Below are positions 14,685-31,075 of a stretch of 64,000 nt of DNA, piece by piece. Under the pieces are notes generated by a model. It had not been told where the DNA came from and did no database searches. It saw only the letters and a list, made by a program, of their open reading frames with translations. Position 1 is the first letter of the stretch; each line of letters starts with the position of its first letter. Source of the DNA: Antedon mediterranea (lineage: Eukaryota; Echinodermata; Crinoidea; Comatulida; Antedonidae); contig NC_092676.1 of the NCBI RefSeq assembly GCF_964355755.1, positions 24,348,288 through 24,412,287 on the forward strand, written 5' to 3'. Both the position numbers and the translations under genes were made by a program.

Positions 14685-15781
14685 TTAAAATACATATTGG
14701 TTAAAAGAGGGCGCTAGACTTTAATTTCTGTAACTTATATTGTACTTACAGCCAATGACATTCGTAGTTAGGGTGGCCTACTAATAAATAAAAAACAAAA
14801 ACGCTTCTTACTGACAATATTAAATGTTATTTTAAGCGTAGGCAACATTTTTGCCTTAGCTTTTTCAAACATAAAAAAAGTTTAAATTGCTGAAGCAGAC
14901 AAAATCTTGCCTTAAAGATCTACTGATACTTACATTCAATCTTTTTAGGCCTACTAAAAGTTAAGGAGGAGTACCCAAATTATGCTTATCATGGTTTTTA
15001 ATTGTGTCCCATGATTTATAGGCTACGTACCACCACAAAAAAATTTAAATGTTAAATTTTAATTTCACTTTAGCCTTTCAGCTATGTTAGGACGGTAATG
15101 TTTTGCGAAAAAAGTTGTTTTCACAGGTCATCATGGGAACCTGCTAGTCATAAGTCAGTATTACTCAACAATAAGAAGGATGACCGACGTACATGTCATG
15201 TGATCAATATCAGTAGGAAATCTTATTTTAATACAGGCGATATTGTTTAGAGTCGAGAGATGCACCCAACCTAACCCAGGTCCATATGTCTGTATCATTA
15301 ATGTTATCGCCTTCACAATCACAGTCTTTTATAGATGTATAGGGCCTACCAGCCTGGGCCTACGTGCTGTACAGTAGTATGATATATAATAGTATTGCAA
15401 CGTATATTTCTTGGATCTGTTGTCGTAACATAAATGTTTTTCAGTCTTTTATAGATTAGAGTATACTCTGCAGGTTTAAATGGCAAAAAAATCGAGGTAT
15501 AGCTTTTATAGTCAATCGTCAACAGTATGTACGTAACTAGACGTGACAACAATAACAGAAGCAAATAAATGCATTTTTAAAATATAAAATTTATTTTTTT
15601 TCAGCAAACATGTATTATACAAACGATACATGAAGCATGTATGGGACGGATATTGTAAAACATAGATATAAAAATACTGTAGCATTTAGTACGGTTTAAT
15701 TTTAATGTTCATAATATGAAAGATTGTCTGATTTATGTGTAGGTCTAAATATACGTGTCAATTCATGATCTGAATCGATGT
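14685..15781. other. Intergenic: URB1 5' flank and 3' region of tubulin gene 1
   Basis: The first ~150 bp should hold the URB1 promoter (minus strand); an inverted CCAAT (GCCAATGAC on plus) is at about 14752. The last ~190 bp are the 3' UTR of tubulin gene 1. Nothing else recognised. Confidence 0.6.
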
Positions 15782-18276
<2,495 letters not shown>

Positions 18277-18365
18277 TTTAGTGTTGAAAGTTGAAGAATT
18301 TGATCTGAAAAATTCGGGAGAATTGACGAATTAATTCGTGGTCTTCGAGCACCGGTACTAACGGT

Positions 18366-18419
18366 CGGTAGGTGAAGAACTGAATGTGTGAAAGCGGTAA
18401 AGGTAAACGTTTATATAAA
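18366..18419 (-). promoter_or_regulatory. Core promoter of tubulin gene 1 (TATA plus TCAGTT initiator)
   Basis: On the minus strand a TTTATATAAA box (18410-18419) lies about 30 bp ahead of ATTCAGTTCTTCACC (18371-18388 region). An inverted CCAAT box (ACCAATCAG on the plus strand, near 18440) sits further upstream. The initiator matches those of genes 5, 7 and 9. Confidence 0.6.
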
Positions 18420-18651
18420 CAGTGATTCAGAGCTGTCGACCAATCAGAAACAAGCGTTGCTATAAGTTCTTGTTCAAATATAAGTAAACATTTCTCGAAA
18501 ACTTACGACGGTAGCTAGGCACCCATGTCTAATTTCCCTTTCACATAGAGCTGTAAGACGGTAATATGATATTGTAATTGGAAGGGAGATTTGTTTGAGA
18601 AGCCTGTCTGACTGCAACTTTATTTCAAGGGTGCAGTCAGTAGGGCCTAAT

Positions 18652-18723
18652 ACAAAATTTTTTCAAAGTCTGATTTTATTAACCTAAATGTTTAATGTTT
18701 TTGGGTGAACAATACATCTTTAG
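18652..18723. mobile_element. MITE family 2, terminal fragment
   Basis: About 70 bp ending in GTGAACAATACATCTTTA. Confidence 0.5.
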
Positions 18724-19956
18724 GCTAACCATAGATGTCTGCTCAAGTATAAAAATCAATTTTGGGACAGGGATCATAATTAATTGGAGGCCTACATCCG
18801 GGTCCTTCCAATTAGACTCTGACTCTTTCTCCAGCAAGGGATTTATTACTACGTGGGGTATAAAGAAAATATCATTATGGTCGTTAAAAAGTACGGGGTA
18901 GAAAGACCCAACAATAACGGTATTCATCACATTGTACAATACCAGGGGTATATAGGCCATAGACCGTTAAAAATATGAGGCGTCAAAATACCTCACAGTC
19001 TGGTGTAACGTGCCTCACACTGATCCTTCAATGGACACTGATCAATGCATTATTCAAAATAAGCAGGGAGAAAAAGAACGCTAGGAAAATAAGTGTTCTG
19101 GAATAGGCCTAGACATGTTTTAAACCAGGACCGCTATCTTATTGGTCGAGATTTCCTGGCGTTGTTAATTTTCTTTCCCTTAAAAGAGTGTGTATATTCA
19201 GTAAGGGTACTTTTATTCTAATATTTCAAATGAACAGTTAGGTCTATATAACACGTTCTATTTTGAGTCTTGGCAAATTATATCCAGAATACATTCAAAT
19301 CGCTTACGTAAAACCCGTATCCTTTTTTACTAGACATATATCAATAATTGCCAGTACACATTAAATGTGTACTGTGACGCTTGTTAAATTTCTTATTGGA
19401 ATAACATAATCGCTTCAGGCAAGTCTTTTATATACAATTGAATTACCTTATCCTTGTTTAAATTGGATTGTACTACCGAACTATAGACATCTAAAATAAT
19501 TAACATTTCGTTTTATTATGTAACTTAAAGGAAATAACCGATCAAAATAAACGTACTGACGTAAATTGTTCAACTGTATTACTTCTCGTTAACAGTGTTA
19601 AAGTTCAATTTTAGTTCAGACTAAGTTTGTGTGTGTTGTGATTTATCTATTAGCAGATCCTTCAGGAAAGATGCATTTTATAAATGAAATATGTTAACAT
19701 TCTTATAAGCAAAGTCAGCCATATAGACTTGGACTTACTGTTTACCTCCGAGTGGGAAGTTTTTTTTATATAAAAAAGGCCCATGTTAAAATATGGCATG
19801 ATAAACCTCAGAAATGTAAGTGGCAAGGTACAAAATATAATAGTATATGATATATTAATTATGAACAAAATAAAATAATTGAATTTCTTAATTGAAATTT
19901 AAAAAAAAAGGGTAAAGCTTGTTGTTTTTTTTTTTATTGTTTGAGCTTTTCATTTG

Positions 19957-20451
19957 GTTTATTTTGTATCTCCATTATCAGTCATTTTCCAGTAATTTGC
20001 CTTTATTGTTTATTTATATATTATAATATACGCTCGAGTGACAAATACAATGAAACTTCTTCTTTTTAACAAATATGTGTGTCGTGATTTTTGTATTTTT
20101 GTTATTTGTATTAAAAATATTTAAATAGGCCTAAGGTTGTTAATTTTAGAATAGAAAGAATAGAAAAAAAAAACAATAGATATATAGAAAGACGTAATCA
20201 TTAAAAAAAAATAAACAGCTTTAAACTTTATTTTGTTTATTTTGTATCTCCATTATCAGCCATTTTCCAGTAATTTACCTTTATTTTAATATTAAAAATT
20301 ATTTATTTGTTATAATATACACGCGCGCGACGAATGCAATGAAACACATTGTCTTCTTTTTAACAAATGTGTGCCGTGATTTTTTAAATTTCTATTGTAA
20401 ATATTCAAATAAAGTTGTTAATTTTTAGAATAGAAAGAATAGAAGAAAAAA

Positions 20452-20509
<58 letters not shown>

Positions 20510-20535
20510 GGACGTAATAATTTTTTCTAAAAAAT
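19957..20535. repeat. ~270-bp tandem duplication with TA microsatellite
   Basis: Copy 1 is 19957-20218 and copy 2 is 20234-20535. Shared words include TTTATTTTGTATCTCCATTA, CATTTTCCAGTAATTT and TTTAGAATAGAAAGAATAGA. In copy 2 the (TA)n has grown to about 25 repeats (20456-20506). Its start also resembles the inverse of 27530-27600. Confidence 0.75.
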
Positions 20536-21947
20536 AAACAAAATACTGTTACAAATAAGGTAATTACCAATCTTTGGAAGCATTGGAAAGTTCAGTATCA
20601 CTGTTGACGACGACAACCTAAAAAAGAAAAACACAATTATTATTGTACAAAGTGTAGTGTAACCAATTACTGATGGCGGTTAAATTCAATTTAGACCATA
20701 TCAATCACATTTATTCTTAGAGAGTTTGCTCTTAGTCAATGTATGCATGACGTCATCATTTTGATGGCGTTGTTGTTTTTTCTCCTCCTCCTCCTGGTGG
20801 TTCTGATGACAAAAGTGTAATCTCTTTCATTTACAAATCACGATTTTCTCCGATTACAACATTCTTTGTTTCTGTGTGTGATGCGAACAACGAAATACAC
20901 ATTCAGCAACTTTTCAGATAGCAACTTGAAAACTACGGTACATTCCTGCTTCAACAGATAGAGATAGGTGAGTTTTTTTTGTTAAAATTGTATAACTAAC
21001 TTCATTTTAATTCTTCTAAATAAATGTTCGTCACAGCTAAATAGTTTTATTAACATTATTCTTATTTCTATATTCAGATTCAATAATATGGTATATCAAC
21101 TGTAGAATCATTAATTTAAAAATAATTAGTTTTATCAATCCTTATAATTCCTTTTCAATTACTTTCCGACATTACAACTAGACTAAAGAAACAAAAACTC
21201 ACAAATTAAAATACTTATTTGAGCTAAAGAAAATTCAGATTTATACAACAAATCAAATAAATGGATTTTTTCAACATAATGTTTAATAGTGCGTACTATT
21301 GTGAATTTATTTAGATGTTATATAATATATGATTTCAAATACATTATTTTGAGAAGAAATTATACATAATAATGTATTTTACATGAATTGGAGCTTTTGT
21401 AAAACTTGTCCAGTTCATCATCATCGTATCACATATAAACAACAATGTATGTGTGTATAGGAACGGACAAATAGAACGTTATTGTACGCCGAGATTAATG
21501 TTTTCATGTTGACGATCTTATAAAGTGGATTGTTGTCTATTAATACGTGGAGACACGACAAATGAAAATTAATACTCTAGGTTTTTATTGTTGAGCTCCT
21601 AAATCTTAAAAGATTTGAGATAATATTGTGATGTTTTTGTGACATTTGTAAAACATAATTGTCACTTTCTTTCAATTATGTTTTAAAAAACAATTACACA
21701 TTGATGGTAAAATGTAAAATGTTCGCTAGTTTCTTTCTCTATAAATTATAGGGGTTCTAGGAAATAGAATTAGGAAAAAAAAACAAGAAAACAGTATATT
21801 TTATAAGATTGATATTATAAGTTTTAATATTGATATCTGGTTCAATTTGAATAGTGTTTTTATTTTCGCTCTACGTAAGAAAAATAATGTGCGCTGCAAG
21901 TTTTATTATATATTTATTTCACACGGTATACCGCTATATTAACAGGA

Positions 21948-22063
21948 CACTGAGCTCGCCTTACCAAGATAGGAACTTGTAACAGTCCTTTGATCTTATG
22001 TATGGTTGCGAGAAATACCAACAGTACTGTACTACATATTCTCCGCGACGCGCGGTGCCTATT
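21948..22063. repeat. Unclassified ~115-bp repeat, copy 1
   Basis: CAGCTCGCCTT-like start, TAGGAACT.GTAACAGT, AAATACCAACAGT and ATATTCTCCG are shared in order with 47478-47583. Confidence 0.6.
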
Positions 22064-23549
22064 TTAAGGGGCGTGGAACTGATCGTGTCGCATCCACAGA
22101 TAAACACTTTGATATTCGGAGCTCTGCATCCTGTTGTTAAGATTGCCTTGGTATAATTAGTATACGTTATTGTTTTTACAATGACTATAGGACCTGCACA
22201 TTTTATTGAAGCGGAGGGAAGGGAACCAACAAAATGTACTTTTTGCTTTCGTAACAAGCACGCGAGAAAGTCAACGCAACCTGGTTGTTCACTACACATC
22301 TGCGCAAACGTGACGCAATTAAAACAAAAAATTGATTAAGGCGACTATATAACTTGTGTAGGCGTGTGGGGTAAATGTGCCGCAACAAAGCAAAACATTG
22401 TTACAACTTTTTATGTAAAATTTACTTTATTCCAAAAATAAGTACTGTTTTCTGTTGTCTAAATCCACGCCACCGTCAAGTAATGAATGGTCCAAGGAGA
22501 TTGCCTCGAATGGACAATCAAATTCACGTTTCCGTCTCCGTAAATCTGAACGTGTACTTAGTTGAACGTACGTGAGGATTCACACGAGCAATTCAATTAA
22601 GAATTTGATTCCTTATGTTTCAAAACATCTTAGAACGTTCACACTGCTAATGATGATAGCCCTCTAAGGACTTAGCGGATCACGCCAACAAATTTGTTTG
22701 TTTCAATGTTACTCAATTTCTCCCGCTTTTATTTTGTTTCACGTGACCTGATAATGGGCGTTAGCATACGTCATCAATATTATTGTTCGCATAATTGCTG
22801 CGTCAACGTTTTTTCACATTAGAAAAATAAAATAGAAATTGAATTGAATTTTTTTTTCTTTGTATGATTCAGTTTGTGGAGGTCATTCGCGTTTCACTCT
22901 ACCGTGATTTCACTTGTCACCATGACATCGAACTTATAATATAAAGTTTTAACCTTTTACGAAAAAGTATAAAAGTTTAGGCTCTATGTCCCGGCATTTT
23001 TGGGTCATTTCTGGGTCACAATTTTGGGTCGATAATGATATTATGAATTAAGAGACACTTACTATATAACTTTAAAATAAAATTTAATGACAAAAAAGAT
23101 CGACGTTTCGGAACCATCATTCTGAAGAACAAATGAGTAAAATTAATAAAAAGAAATAAGACATTTTTTTGATTGAATTATAATTAATTTACCATTTTTA
23201 GGATAAGCACTTTTTAATTCACAGTTGATGACGGATCGGATTGTTTTTTCTAATATTCTAATATTCATTTGAAGTGAAAAAACTATGCGTTTACAAATCC
23301 GAGCCATCAATAACACTGATACAATGATTGTTCATCTCTCTATAATTTAAATCCAAAAATATATCAAGCAATTATATCTGTCACGTTGTTATTTTGTGTA
23401 GTTTTATATTCCTTGGCCGCCGGGTGTCTCGGAGTACCAGTAATCTTTAGTTATTTAGTTTGACTGCAGTTTATGATTTATCACGACACAAAACCACGTC
23501 AATGCTGACACTTCTGCAGAAGTAAAAAAAAAAGGATTTAGTTGATATA

Positions 23550-23640
23550 CATATATGGTAGTGATACGGCATCATCATGTCAAAATATCGCTATATCACA
23601 TTTTTGTCACATAAAGTTTGACAGTGTATAGATAGATTTT
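23550..23640. mobile_element. MITE family 1, degraded
   Basis: Interior words plus TTTGACAGTGTATAGATAGA. It ends about 30 bp before the acceptor of the peptide-precursor exon. Confidence 0.5.
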
Positions 23641-23683
23641 AACAGTACACAACATTATGTTTTACATTTCAGATTGATCTAAC

Positions 23684-23986
23684 ATGAAGAATAGACTGCC
23701 AGCCATCGTGGTCTCAGCGGCGATCATTTTCATCGTTGCCATAAGCATTTCTGTAACACAAACCAATGCGTCGAGACCACTCGGCCAATACCGATTTCTA
23801 GAAGATGACTATCAGTTACAGAGTGAAGTCGAGCCATTGATGGTCTTAAGGATAAAGCAATTACTGGAGGAAAACATCATGAGAATGAAAAAGGGCTCTC
23901 GGCCTAGGCCAACATGCGCACCAGGAAACGTGAGAAGCTGTCATACGGATTGGTGGAAAAGATCAGGCCCAGTTCGCTATCGATGA
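23684..23986 (+). CDS. Putative secreted neuropeptide precursor (100 aa), possibly MCH-like
   Basis: The 100-residue product begins with a hydrophobic signal peptide (residues 1-29, likely cut after TNA). A short acidic spacer follows, then Lys-Lys at 69-70, a candidate 21-residue peptide (71-91) with two cysteines at 78 and 86 and a C-terminal Trp-Trp, then Lys-Arg at 92-93 and a short tail SGPVRYR. Signal peptide, dibasic sites and one cyclic peptide near the C-terminus form the classic neuropeptide-precursor layout. The ring CAPGNVRSC resembles vertebrate MCH (CMLGRVYRPC) in CxxGxV and in being near the C-terminus, but has one residue fewer. A splice acceptor (TTTCAG at 23665-23670) lies just upstream, so a 5' UTR exon is likely. 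Poly(A) signals at 24023-24028 and 24047-24052. The precursor call is reasonable; the MCH assignment is tentative. Confidence 0.6.
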   Translation: MKNRLPAIVVSAAIIFIVAISISVTQTNASRPLGQYRFLEDDYQLQSEVEPLMVLRIKQLLEENIMRMKKGSRPRPTCAPGNVRSCHTDWWKRSGPVRYR

Positions 23987-24052
23987 AATGCGACGAGTTG
24001 GGGACGAGTTTTAAAAATTCATAATAAATCAGCTGTTTTTCTTTTTAATAAA

Positions 24053-24984
24053 TCAAAAGTACTTTTGAACAATATTAATTATGTATGTGTCATTTATGAA
24101 CTCTAGGGGCTGACAGAGTGTTGATAAGAAATTGACTCGAGCTCCAGGCCAGACAATGTCAAGCGCACCAGTCACAACTGTCATGGGATGTTGGGGGAAA
24201 TTCGTTGGTAGAATAGCAAGTTCCAATAACAAAGTGTCATTTCAAATCAAAACGCTGTTGGCTGTTTGATAATATGTATGTAATAGACAAAAAAAAAACT
24301 TATTGACAGTTTTAAGGAATGTATAGGGGGGAAATTCAATTTGACATTTTTCTGGGTAATTGTAGGATTGTAAAATGTTAACTGATAGAATAAAAAAAAT
24401 CAAGACACAACCCTAATCAAAATTTGTAAGTTGTCTTTGGTCACAAAGAATGTCTTCAAATACACTGTATATTTGGAATCAATTATGAACACAAAGGCTA
24501 AAAAAATAACGAAAAAACAACTGATAGTTATAGTTGTAATTAATAAATAATATACAAAACGTTGTGATAAATATTGTCTTATATTTCGTTCTAGTTTGGT
24601 TACGTATTTTACCATCACCTATTTTGCCAAAGCATAACGCCCTCAATCTTGCCAAGATTTCTGTGAACTTTGCCATGATCATGCTCACCAACTCTAAAAA
24701 TAATTCAACACCAAAATGGCATATATACACACAATATGGTTTCTAATTATAATACTAACCAACTTATTCAATTAAAATATTTTTGAAATAAAGTCAGAGA
24801 TATCGATTTTCAAAATAAATGCTTGTTAATTCAACCATTGGGGAACGATACTTTCTTCATGACTTCACTTAATTACAAGCGATAACAAAACCTTATGAAG
24901 CCGTTCTTCCATGTTACCCGTAACTCGATATGTCTTTATCGATATCATTCGAGGAATATGTAAGTAATCAATTTGATAAACTCA
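24053..24984. other. Intergenic between peptide gene and tubulin gene 2
   Basis: No gene or repeat recognised. Confidence 0.5.
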
Positions 24985-25062
24985 TATAAAAGGAGTGTTG
25001 TTGGTTACTGAGACACATTCGACTCCATCCCTATCTTCAAGTAGGACGCTCAGAGTGAGAAG
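24985..25062 (+). promoter_or_regulatory. Core promoter and class-1 5' block of tubulin gene 2
   Basis: TATAAAAG at 24985-24992, then a block from GGTTACTGAGACACATTC to GTAGGACGCTCAGAGT (25003-25056) that is closely matched upstream of genes 3 and 4. Transcription probably starts near CACATTC (about 25014). Confidence 0.6.
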
Positions 25063-25115
25063 GCTCTTTCTTATTATTTTTGTTTGTGACTTAGAATTAG
25101 GAAGCCGAAGTTATC

Positions 25116-26898
<1,783 letters not shown>

Positions 26899-27306
26899 AT
26901 ATATTTAAAAATCTCGATAATCAATTAAAGTAGTATATAAAGTCATATTCTACCGATAAACGGATACATTGTGTTCACCTCATTGTAACATTTGAATAAT
27001 AAAAGCAAATCAACTCGTAAGAATAATTAAAATTGACACAATTTTCAAAATTTACTACTTGTGTTTTTTTTTTATTTTCTCAATTATATTACTTAAGAAT
27101 TTGTCGATGATATTGGGTTAAAACAGACTGATTAAATGGGAAACAAACTGACTCCACCGCCCGACCCATACAAATTTAGACATGAACATTCGTAGTTTGA
27201 TTTATGGATTTTTAATATAGAGTTTTACACTGATGATTATCAAGGTCTTGTGGACTGGTGTAGTGACTAACGAAGCATCCGAGGTAGCCTATACGTCATG
27301 CCACGC

Positions 27307-27409
27307 AAAGCTCTGTCTACACTACCAACTAATTTTGACAAAAAAGGTAGTGATATGACGCCATCGTGTCTATGGGCATATCGCTTTTTTTTGTGTAGAC
27401 AGGGCTTAA
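27307..27409. mobile_element. MITE family 1, shortened
   Basis: Left end GCTCTGTCTACACTACCAAC and right end GTGTAGACAGGGCTTAA; interior shortened. Confidence 0.65.
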
Positions 27410-27524
27410 GAAAAATGCAAGTGTTAGAATTGTGTCTTTTTGAAGTGTATAGAGTTTGACACTAGGTATACTTTTTGCTTTAAACTCACACAAGTCTAAC
27501 TTTAGAGTTAGTTAAATCCAAAGG

Positions 27525-27740
27525 CAAATTACTGAAAAAATGACAATGTTGTGGGTATCAGTGGCTGGATCTAAATGGAGATACAAAAAAAAAGCGAAAA
27601 GCTAAATCAAAACGATAAAATAAAACAGAAAAGTTAGCAGAGCTTTCGGGCAAAACTAGCCCTTCATCAGTGCAAGTTTAGAGTTAGTTAGAGTCGGTCG
27701 AAATACTTGTTAACTCAACCTCAAATCATGATTAAGGAAT
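27525..27740 (-). repeat. Penelope-like or other retroelement remnant with hammerhead-like core
   Basis: On the minus strand 27670-27644 reads CTGATGA, then GGGC-loop-GCCC, then GAAA, the layout of a hammerhead-ribozyme core with stem II. Flanking sequence (AGTAATTTGCCTTTGGATT on the minus strand) is related to the tandem repeats near 19.96-20.3 kb. No clear stem I or III pairing was found, so ribozyme activity is not claimed. Confidence 0.35.
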
Positions 27741-27856
27741 GCGTCATACATGACTTAACATAATTAAAAGCATATAACTCAAGCAAATAGAACTAAATTA
27801 GAAACACAGTAAAATGAAATCTATATTAGAACAAGAAAACAAAGTACAAACTCACG

Positions 27857-27940
27857 TAGAGCGTCCATGGTAACCATCTCAACAACGGTGACTTATGACG
27901 TCACATGACTCACACTTTCAAGTATCCAATCATTTTCGTT
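27857..27940. promoter_or_regulatory. Duplicated non-coding block upstream of gene 3, with CRE
   Basis: AGAGCGTCCATGGTAACCAT through ATCCAATCATTT is repeated at 34733-34812. This copy has a full CRE palindrome TGACGTCA (27896-27903) and an AP-1-type TGACTCA (27906-27912). It lies about 2.3 kb before the gene 3 promoter. Confidence 0.45.
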
Positions 27941-28406
27941 TTGTATGAATATTAATTTCCACATTCACAAACCAGATCAAAATGAAGGTCTCCCTGTTAT
28001 ATAAAATAAATAAATAGATAGAACACGACTATGTTGTACTTGATTGGTATACAATATTTAAATTTAACATATTGTACAATATACGATGGTTAAATAATAA
28101 TTTTATTATACCCCTTTGAGAATTAAACAGTAGGCCAATGTAGGCCTACCTACGTCATTAGGCCTACAGTGTGAGGCCTACACGTTGGATTTTAAAAGTG
28201 AATAATATATTAGGTATCATAATTATATTTCAATTCAATTCAACATTTATTGACCAAAAATATTATATCATAACAATGGTTGGCATATAATATATATAGT
28301 CGAGAGACTACAAAGGCCCATGGGCCTGTCGCTGTAGTCCCTTTTTACATGCATTATACAAATAATAATAATACAACACTTATACTGTAGGCTGCTGTAT
28401 GTTGGA

Positions 28407-29712
28407 CCATGGATTAAAGAATAGAAGGATATGCATCGACGTGAGATCAAGGGTTCCTTGACTCTCGCCGACAGACCGCGGACCGCCCACAATGTTACAG
28501 TTTAATTAACCGCATGGTAACAACGAAACGGTCGCGTGCCTAATATATTGTTTACTGCACATGTGCAACGACATTTAACCTTGTTGGCTACTACGCTTCT
28601 TTCGCGCGTTCTTTGGTGGCATGATGTTTGTAGATGGTCAACTATTGACTATGTTGGTTTCTGCCGCGATTGATCTACGCTAATGATTTTTTTATGATGA
28701 TTAAAGTAGCATTTTATGACCTGTAGTAGCCCTACATCTGAGACAATAACTATTAGTTGTCTCATTTGTTGTAAAATTACAAAATCAGCAAGAATGCTAG
28801 CCTAGCTAGGCCCAGGCCTTGTACTAACTAGGCTAAACTGGGCTAGTAAACCCTATGATTTGCCGACATTGATACTGCCTAGGTAGGCCTAGGCTAATCT
28901 TAAATACTCACCGTTGTCTTACTTCTTGTGTGAATAATAATAATAGGTAGGCCTACTTCGTTTGTTCGTGATCAAGTTTGCCCTGCGTGTACTTTTCAAA
29001 ACGACCGCTAGGTAACGAATCGCAACTATACATAGCCAGCCAATCCCGGATCAGGGATCGCTGTTTTCATTCAATTAGGCCCGGTGATTGGATGTGATGT
29101 GGATGACATAACCACTAGCCAATCACCAGGCACTACAGTTTAAATATAATCACATCGATAATTAAGGAGATTTATGAAGAAACCACTGCTTAGCCATATA
29201 TTAAAAAACACGATTGTTGTATGTCTGAACACCGGCCACGCTAACAACATACATGGTCAAATGCATAATTTAATATTCTATAGATTAACGCAATTTTTAA
29301 TGACAGAAGATGGCAGGCAAATAATGATAATTCAAATATAAAAATGGCATATTTTATTAATATTACCAACTACCTAAAATTACCAGTCGTAAGAAAGTGA
29401 ACTTTTCGTAGTCCGATTGTGATGAAACTAAAACAGAATTATTCAGCAATATATGTTTGTTATCAATTAATCATCGACGCAGACATGTCAATAGAACATT
29501 CAGACTGCGCATACGATTTCTACATGGTTACGTTTTGGTCTAAAAAAATGTAACAGTTGATTCGCAGCGTTTTACAGAGGGCCGCGGTTAGAGACACGGA
29601 GTTCAATGAACGTGTTTGTTTGATTGGCAGCAGTGCTTTAGTATAGGCAAGCGCGTTGTAAAATCGTTTGATGTCACCGTCGATGCATATCCTTCTATTC
29701 TTTAATCCATGG
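28407..29712. mobile_element. DNA transposon, non-autonomous, long terminal inverted repeats
   Basis: The left end begins CCATGGATTAAAGAATAGAA and the right end is its inverse; the match runs about 45 bp with small differences. Both sides are flanked by TTGGA (28402-28406 and 29713-29717), a 5-bp target-site duplication. No credible ORF inside. Superfamily not assigned. Confidence 0.7.
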
Positions 29713-29770
29713 TTGGACCATGGTATTCAAGATTTAACATGTTTTATTAGTAATAGTATATGCCTATCTA

Positions 29771-29895
29771 TAAAGCTCTGTTAGTACACTATCAAACTGT
29801 ATGTATGAGCCCATATATGTGATATGGTGATTTCACACTACCATATAAGTATAACTAACATATTTTGGCACATCACCTAGTGTAGACAGAGCTTT
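29771..29895. mobile_element. MITE family 1
   Basis: Left GCTCTGTTAGTACACTATCA and right TAGTGTAGACAGAGCTTT. Lies 58 bp right of the 1.3 kb inverted-repeat element. Confidence 0.65.
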
Positions 29896-30029
29896 AAACC
29901 TTTCATTGTGGTTCCCAAGGAACCTGCAATCTGTGCTTACAATCATTTTATATAAAACATTGTTGTTTGTATAAAATGATGTGATTGAATTAACAAACAC
30001 GAGGCGTTACTAAGAACCGACAGCATGCT

Positions 30030-30118
30030 TATGAATATTCATTAATACATGGATGGAGAAGAACCAATAAGATTAAATCAATATGACGGTCGTTTATGGT
30101 TACTAATGAATATTCATT
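30030..30118. promoter_or_regulatory. Paired AT palindromes upstream of gene 3
   Basis: ATGAATATTCATTAAT (from about 30030) and CTAATGAATATTCATTAG (about 30101-30118) are near-identical palindromes about 70 bp apart, with a third half-copy near 30166. The TAAT cores suit homeodomain or POU factors; this is inference. Confidence 0.35.
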
Positions 30119-30208
30119 AGACGTGGAATTCGACCATAGAGATACGTTTGTGCTGTTTATTGTTTACTAATGAATATGGTGATGTAAATAATTAATTGGA
30201 AAAATCTA

Positions 30209-30286
30209 TGTATACTGAGGAATATCGGCAACTAAGGCACATTCAACTCCAGTTCTATCTTAAAGTAGGACGTACAGAGTTAGAAA
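30209..30286 (+). promoter_or_regulatory. Class-1 5' block of tubulin gene 3
   Basis: GGCAACTAAGGCACATTC followed by TTAAAGTAGGACGTACAGAG, aligned with genes 2 and 4. A weak TGTATACT TATA-like box is at 30209-30216. Confidence 0.55.
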
Positions 30287-30838
30287 GATTTTTTTTGCAA
30301 TTGAATTTTGTTGTTGACTTTTGAAGACACTCCAAATCAATCATGGTAAGTTTACTGAATTATTTTTATAGGCTTATTTATTTATATATGTTATTTTGTA
30401 TATTGTGTGCGGTAGGCGTAAAACATAAGCGAAAAAATAGTGCAACAGTAATAAATTATCTTTGAGTACATAAATAATTTAGGCTAAAATCAAATTGTTT
30501 TCGACTTATTATAGGTATTTTAATAAGTAAGTAAGTAATGGTAAGTGTCTCAGGCTTGTAAAAAAAAACCCCCCAAAACCGGCTAAATGAATTGATATTT
30601 TTATTTATTATAACGATTATAAAATTAAATTATATTATTAATTTTTTGTAAGTATTAATCATTAATAAAAATTATATTTTAAAATCAATGCGTTTTGAGG
30701 ATCAAGAACAATCTAACGCTTCAAAAAACAGGATTATTAATATAAAATAAATACCACACCTTTAGAAATAATATTTGAAAATAGAAATAATATATGAAAT
30801 TTCATTGTCTTCCTCATCGTTACTCAAGCGTAACAAGG

Positions 30839-30851
30839 GTTGCTAGGTAAC
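30839..30851. promoter_or_regulatory. RFX X-box-like site in intron 1 of gene 3
   Basis: GTTGCTAGGTAAC is close to the RFX palindrome. Flanking ACAATGTATTGATCTGA is shared with 25418-25446 (gene 2 intron) and partly with 34836-34858. Confidence 0.4.
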
Positions 30852-31075
30852 AATGTATTGATCTGAGACTTTTATTGATAAACCGTTTGTGAGAAAACAC
30901 AAAAGAATTGAATAGCAAATTTCAGCATAATCTAACAAAGAAATGTACAGCTTATATTTCAGCTGCCTTATAAAAGCTTCGCTTTTTTGGAATGTTGCCC
31001 CTCTTATTTTAATCATATTTACTGTTAATGTTTATATACTATGAAAGAGAAGAAGAGAAATAAATACTACTTTGA

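Larger units (their letters stand above)
18724..23549. other. Long non-coding interval between tubulin gene 1 and the peptide gene
   Basis: AT-rich, with the tandem duplication at 19957-20535 and the repeat at 21948-22063. At 23100-23120 CGACGTTTCGGAACC resembles Penelope-type terminal sequence. ORFs here are short and show no recognisable family. The peptide gene's 5' exon(s) and promoter may lie here but were not located. Confidence 0.5.
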
